Positions 60,328-64,000 of a stretch of DNA of 64,000 nucleotides are shown here, piece by piece. Origin of the DNA: an uncultured Tateyamaria sp. Its GTDB lineage: Bacteria > Pseudomonadota > Alphaproteobacteria > Rhodobacterales > Rhodobacteraceae. The notes beneath the pieces were generated by a model. It was not told the origin of the DNA. It saw only the letters and a list, made by a program, of their open reading frames with translations, and did not search any database. The translations under genes were made by a program, and so were the position numbers. Where the stretch lies: positions 241,270 to 305,269 of the forward strand of contig NZ_CANNES010000005.1 in the NCBI RefSeq assembly GCF_947503705.1, in the 5' to 3' direction. Within the stretch, counting starts at the first letter, position 1. The number at the start of each line of letters is the position of its first letter.

Positions 60328-61872
60328 ATGGCCGAAGCAGCAGTTCGCAAACGGGGACGTGGGGGCGGCGGTGCCGCGCGTCGCGCAGAGCGCAGTGCGG
60401 TGTCGTTCGAGACCGCGCGCTTTATCGAGCGTAACATTCCCAATTTCGAAGTGCTCACCGAAGAAGCGCTTGAGCTGATCGAGTACAATGCGGAAACAGT
60501 GTTGGAAGAGATCGGCGTTAACTTTCCCGATAACCCCTTGGCCCTGCAGCGCTGGCGTGACGCCGGTGCCGATGTGGATGGGGATCGTGTACGCATTCCG
60601 CGCGGCTTGGCCCGTCAACTCTGTGCCACTGCGCCGTCCAGTTATGTGCAACACGCCCGCAATCCAGACCGCAATGTTGTCGTGGGCGGCAAGAACCTCG
60701 TTTTAGCCCCCGTTTACGGCCCGCCTTTCGTGCGCGATATGGCTGGTGGCCGACGCTATGCCACGATGGAAGATTTCCGCAAATTCGTGAAGCTCGGCTA
60801 CATGTCCAAGTGGTTGCACCATTCCGGTGGCACCGTGTGCGAGCCGACGGATGTGGCCGTGAACAAACGACATCTGGATATGCTGCACGCGCACATGACC
60901 CTGTCGGACAAGCCGTTCATGGGGTCCGTGACAGAGCCAAGCAGAGCCCGCGATTCGGTTGAGATGTGTGAAGTTCTCTTCGGCAAGGATTTCGTGGCCG
61001 AAAACACGGTCATGACCTCGCTCATTAACATCAACTCACCCATGACATTCGACGATGTGATGATGGGTGCTTTGGATGTTTACGCGCAGGCCAACCAAGC
61101 CTGCATCATCTCTCCCTTTATCGTGGGTGGGGCCATGGCTCCTGTGTCCGTTGCCGGTACACTCACACAAGTGTTGGCCGAAGTGCTGGCAGGCATCGCC
61201 TATTCGCAGCTGTGCAAGAAAGGCGCGCCGGTAATCATGGGGGCCTTTGTGACCTCGATCGATATGAATTCGGGTGCCCCCACCTTTGGCACCCCCGAGG
61301 CCAGCCACATCACCTATGGCGCCGGGCAATTGGCGCGGCGGCTTGGCTTGCCCTTCCGTTCGGCGGGATCGTTCTGCGGCTCAAAACTGCCTGATGCACA
61401 AGCCGCCTACGAGACGGCGAACTCTCTGAATATGGGGCTGTTGTCTGGCGTGAACTTTATGTTGCACGCGTGCGGTTGGCTCGAAGGTGGCTTGGTCAGC
61501 TCGTTTGAGAAATTTGTGATGGATGCCGATCAATTGGGTGCATTGCACCATTTTGCGGCTGGCGTGCAGGTCGATGAAAATGCGCAGGCCATGGACGCAA
61601 TCCGCGAGGTGGGGCCGGGCGGGCACTACCTGGGTTGCGCCCATACGCAAGCGAACTTCAAATCGGCGTTCTGGAAATCTGACGTGCTGGACTACAAGCC
61701 CTACGAGACATGGGAGGATGAAGGCGGCCGCGATACGATGACACTGGCGTCGCGGCGGGTCGAAAAGATGCTGGCGGATTATCAGCAGCCGACCATGGAT
61801 CCTGCCACGCGCGAAGCGCTTGATGCATTTGTGGCCACGAAGAAAGCGGCAGAACCCGACAGCTTTATGTGA
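60328..61872 (+). CDS. Trimethylamine methyltransferase (MttB)-family protein, no pyrrolysine
   Basis: A corrinoid-dependent methyltransferase-like protein of 514 residues. The frame is complete without an internal amber codon, so it is the non-pyrrolysine branch (MtgB-like, for glycine betaine and related quaternary amines). An Arg-rich N-terminus (RKRGRGGGGAARRAERSAVS) leads into ERNIPNFEVLTEEALELIEY and, later, ASHITYGAGQLARRLGLPFR. A start eight codons upstream is possible; GGGGGA favours this one. No corrinoid protein gene is adjacent. Confidence 0.88.
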   Translation: MAEAAVRKRGRGGGGAARRAERSAVSFETARFIERNIPNFEVLTEEALELIEYNAETVLEEIGVNFPDNPLALQRWRDAGADVDGDRVRIPRGLARQLCATAPSSYVQHARNPDRNVVVGGKNLVLAPVYGPPFVRDMAGGRRYATMEDFRKFVKLGYMSKWLHHSGGTVCEPTDVAVNKRHLDMLHAHMTLSDKPFMGSVTEPSRARDSVEMCEVLFGKDFVAENTVMTSLININSPMTFDDVMMGALDVYAQANQACIISPFIVGGAMAPVSVAGTLTQVLAEVLAGIAYSQLCKKGAPVIMGAFVTSIDMNSGAPTFGTPEASHITYGAGQLARRLGLPFRSAGSFCGSKLPDAQAAYETANSLNMGLLSGVNFMLHACGWLEGGLVSSFEKFVMDADQLGALHHFAAGVQVDENAQAMDAIREVGPGGHYLGCAHTQANFKSAFWKSDVLDYKPYETWEDEGGRDTMTLASRRVEKMLADYQQPTMDPATREALDAFVATKKAAEPDSFM

Positions 61873-61876
61873 TCGG

Positions 61877-62176
61877 TCAAACGGGTTGGTTGGGTTTGGC
61901 GGCGCGCAGAATGCGGGCCTCGCCAACGATTGCAATCAATACGTCGATATGGCGCAACAGGTTGTAGGCGGAATCGTCGCCAATGCGCTGGGCGTTCAAC
62001 TCACCCTCGATCTCGACCAGACGGATCAGTGCCGCGCCATGGCGCGGCAGGTTTCCATAGCCCAGAAGGCGGGGCAGATGGGCGGTGCGGCGGTAATCCT
62101 CTGCGCCGATTCGAGCGGCCCGCATCAGTAGACGCGGGCGGCGCATCGCGTTCAGCATCGACAGAATATCTTGCAT
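61877..62176 (-). CDS. Small conserved protein (DUF6477-like)
   Basis: 99 residues from MQDILSMLNAMRRPRLLMRA, Arg-rich with EDYRRTAHLPRLLGYGNLPR and IEGELNAQRIGDDSAYNLLR. It appears in roseobacters next to the HTH gene that follows on the other strand; the family name is from memory and unsure. It is the divergent partner of the 383-residue HTH protein, and the gap holds CtrA/DnaA-like sites. Function unknown. Confidence 0.72.
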   Translation of the reverse strand: MQDILSMLNAMRRPRLLMRAARIGAEDYRRTAHLPRLLGYGNLPRHGAALIRLVEIEGELNAQRIGDDSAYNLLRHIDVLIAIVGEARILRAAKPNQPV

Positions 62177-62336
62177 TTCCAGTACTCCTTTGATCGGGGC
62201 AAACCCGGTCCCCACCAGATTTGACCTGATCACCTTTGCACAACTTAAAGGCGTGTTGCGTGCAGCCGTCGCGCCGCGAACGTTCCTTTAGCAACTGTTT
62301 ATCTTTTAGAAACAATGCTGCGGATATCGATGATTG

Positions 62337-62379
62337 TTAACGAACGAGTAACCAATGCACTTTTAGGTTGTGTGGATAA
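62337..62379. promoter_or_regulatory. CtrA-like half-matching box and DnaA box
   Basis: TTAA-N7-GTAA (62337-62351) differs from the CtrA consensus in one base. TGTGGATAA (62371-62379) is an exact DnaA box complement. Both lie in the divergent promoter region of the two unknown genes. Confidence 0.5.
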
Positions 62380-62439
62380 CCTGTGGAAAACTTTCAATCA
62401 CACAGGGGCATTCGCAAAGAGAGAACGGAAAGCAACGCA

Positions 62440-63591
62440 ATGCGTGACACACAGACATCGCACCCGGTCCTGGCGGGGTTTCCCCCTTGGGTGCCCGATG
62501 CCGCCCTGAACTATCTGGCCCATACCGAAGCGGGCTTGCCCATTCGGGAACTGGCCCGTAAGTCAGGCTGCCACGCGTCAACCGTTCTGCGCCAGATCAG
62601 ACGTTTCGAGACGCGGCGCGACGATCCGCTGATTGATGCGGTCTTGCGAAAGCTGGGTGCCGGGCTTGTTCACATCCCATCATCGACAGCGCAAGTGGAC
62701 CAAAAGGAGCATGTAACCATGCCAGCTGTTGCAAAGGATCAAGTTCAAGGACCGGATACGCAAGCCCTGACACGCGACGCACAGCGCATACTGCGTCGTA
62801 TGTGTGAAACGGGCGCAGTGCTGGCCGTGGCCGTTGACATGGAAAAAGCCGTTGTGGTGCGCGATGGTGTTTCCGGGGCGAGCACCCGGACGGCCGTTGT
62901 GGATCGCAAGGTGGCTGAGGCCATGGCGCTCCAGGATTGGATCAGTGCGGATAAGGCGGGTCGGATCACGCGCTACAAAATAACTGCCGCTGGCCGTACC
63001 GCGCTGTCTGAGATGATGGACGATGCCGACGCGACGCCCGCGCCGCCGCCTGGATTGGCCGAAGCTCCGGCGGCCTTTGCTGATCAGCACCGGGTCTGGG
63101 GCGAACGCACGGTGCGCGACAGCGAGACGGGCCAGCCGCGCAAGGTCCGGTATAACCTAGCTGAATCACCCCTGACCGCGTTGGCGCGACGCCGGGATCG
63201 GGATGGCACGCCCTTTCTGTCTGACGATCTGGTCAGCGCGGGCGAGCGGTTGCGCGAAGACTTTGAGTTGGCGCAAATGGGGCCGCGCGTGGCCCAGAAC
63301 TGGGATCGTTTCCTGACAGGTGGCGGGCGCGGCGGCTTTGCCATGGACAGCGGCGTAGGCAACGGGCCTGAAGGAGCGCGCAACCGCGTCGCAAGCGCCC
63401 TGCGCGACCTCGGCCCCGGTCTTTCGGACGTGGTGCTGCGTTGTTGCTGTTACCTTGAAGGGTTGGAGACGGCTGAAAAACGCCTTGGCTGGTCGGCCCG
63501 GTCGGGCAAGATCGTGTTGCGCATCGCGTTGATGCGGCTCAAGCAACATTATGACGAGACGACAGGACCCGGCGGCGGCATGATCGGTTGA
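62440..63591 (+). CDS. HTH protein of unknown function (DUF6456-like)
   Basis: 383 residues from MRDTQTSHPVLAGFPPWVPD, preceded by GAGAACGGAAAG. A winged-helix-like segment IRELARKSGCHASTVLRQIR lies near residues 30-50; a middle segment KITAAGRTALSEMMDD follows; the C-terminal third (EGARNRVASALRDLGPGLSD, VVLRCCCYLEGLETAEKRLG) is the DUF6456-type domain with a triple Cys. Likely DNA-binding in cell-cycle or stress control (inference). The family name is from memory. Confidence 0.78.
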   Translation: MRDTQTSHPVLAGFPPWVPDAALNYLAHTEAGLPIRELARKSGCHASTVLRQIRRFETRRDDPLIDAVLRKLGAGLVHIPSSTAQVDQKEHVTMPAVAKDQVQGPDTQALTRDAQRILRRMCETGAVLAVAVDMEKAVVVRDGVSGASTRTAVVDRKVAEAMALQDWISADKAGRITRYKITAAGRTALSEMMDDADATPAPPPGLAEAPAAFADQHRVWGERTVRDSETGQPRKVRYNLAESPLTALARRRDRDGTPFLSDDLVSAGERLREDFELAQMGPRVAQNWDRFLTGGGRGGFAMDSGVGNGPEGARNRVASALRDLGPGLSDVVLRCCCYLEGLETAEKRLGWSARSGKIVLRIALMRLKQHYDETTGPGGGMIG

Positions 63592-63614
63592 TCCCGTCCC
63601 TTTGGTTTTGAATG

Positions 63615-63652
63615 AAATGGCGCTCCGGTCCTCCCCCGTGGCGCCATTTTTG
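63615..63652 (+). terminator. Rho-independent terminator
   Basis: AAATGGCGC and GCGCCATTT form a perfect 9-bp stem, followed by TT. It stops the transcript of the HTH gene. Confidence 0.88.
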
Positions 63653-63926
63653 TATCCGACCTTTTTCCCACTCGCTTGTGTCAAATTACGATTGGGGGCT
63701 GGACCGGAACATGCTTTTTTGGATTGAGCCCACTATAATTTGGAAGAGGTGGTGGCTTTATCGTCGTTAAGCTAATATATTTGTTACATATTTTTGAAAA
63801 TGAGAAGGCCGCCAAGAGGTGTCAATGCCCATTTTTTGCTAAAACTGGCCCTCACCAAGAATCGTGATGAATAGAGATGATATTGTCCTCTGGAGAAACT
63901 CTATCTGGGCATGCAGGATAACTCTA
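63653..63926. other. AT-rich stretch before the IS end
   Basis: 274 bases with no ORF. Codon-less, AT-rich sequence such as TAATATATTTGTTACATATTTTTG lies between the terminator and the IS end (shown here only as a run of A/T; 63772-63795). No feature recognised. Confidence 0.4.
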
Positions 63927-64000
63927 GGGTCAGGACCCATTGATTTCCGGGCGACGGCGTGATTCACGGTTCGAAAAACGAGTGGTGAACATGTCTGGTC
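63927..64000 (+). mobile_element. Left end of an IS5-family insertion sequence (partial)
   Basis: GGGTCAGGACCCATTGATTT (63927-63946) resembles the terminal repeat of IS5-family (IS427-group) elements of roseobacters; its first bases are themselves palindromic (GGGTC-AG-GACCC). It is preceded by CTA, the typical target. The transposase start follows. The rest is outside the window. Confidence 0.55.
63991..64000 (+). CDS. Transposase start, IS5 family (partial)
   Basis: ATG TCT GGT C.. reads M-S-G and then a codon starting with C (Leu expected), matching the MSGLFWL start common to alphaproteobacterial IS5-family transposases. Only three codons are present, so the call depends on the IS end just before it. 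Confidence 0.4.

Noticed and set aside
60328..61872. Pyrrolysine-containing MttB
   Set aside because: No in-frame TAG codon; the frame runs through to a normal stop.

Overview
The window looks like a chromosomal segment of an alphaproteobacterium of the order Rhodobacterales (roseobacter type). The grounds are: a GC-rich sequence; the gene order yceD-rpmF-plsX-fabH-ihfA-merR; the cell-cycle pair sciP-ctrA; an OlsB-type ornithine acyltransferase; a long (358 aa) dCTP deaminase; GTTC-N7-GTTC motifs of the alphaproteobacterial LexA type; and TTAA-N7-TTAA CtrA boxes. About 70 protein genes and one tRNA (Pro, GGG) are supported. I see no CRISPR array, rRNA, prophage or gene transfer agent. The last ~75 bases look like the left end of an IS5-family element.

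Layout. 1-10.4 kb: a truncated PLP aminotransferase, then the overlapping operon cysS-cimA-methyltransferase-NDUFAF6-like protein, an opposing MFS transporter, an overlapping cobK-DNA glycosylase-esterase operon and an HNH protein. 10.4-13.5 kb: YHS protein, exonuclease III, and a 350-bp AT-rich control region ahead of a 92-residue tandem-repeat protein and its 356-residue unknown partner. 13.5-20.7 kb: A-type Fe-S protein, dGTPase, argS, then the SPOR-nagZ-scpA-scpB cell-envelope/chromosome block. 20.7-26.8 kb: dCTP deaminase, tRNA-Pro and the phospholipid/ribosome cluster. 26.8-32.6 kb: bamE, olsB, an ABC-F ATPase, an acetyltransferase/SDR pair and mnmA. 32.6-40 kb: sciP, ctrA, ligA, recG, a 42-residue membrane protein under a LexA box, and a soluble chemoreceptor. 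40-49 kb: Fe-S scaffold, hisI, gluQ, trmFO, a tiny lipoprotein under an FNR box, a structured intergenic element, acyl-CoA genes, and a MocR/DUF1127 divergent pair. 49-64 kb: rplM-rpsI, an odd membrane ORF, TetR/PPK2, metA, transporters, a FadL-like porin, guaA, an MttB-family methyltransferase and two roseobacter proteins of unknown function.

Common thread. Several upstream regions carry sites for the alphaproteobacterial cell-cycle and stress circuit: CtrA boxes at sciP, the repeat protein and the 62.3-kb gene pair; exact DnaA boxes at the last two of these; and LexA-type boxes at ctrA and the small membrane protein behind recG. The best candidates for undescribed biology are the 20-residue-repeat protein with its partner, the SOS-linked 42-residue membrane protein, the FNR-box lipoprotein at 44.06 kb and the 79-nt nested hairpin at 44.26 kb. 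Functions are read from motifs and remembered families; no search was run.
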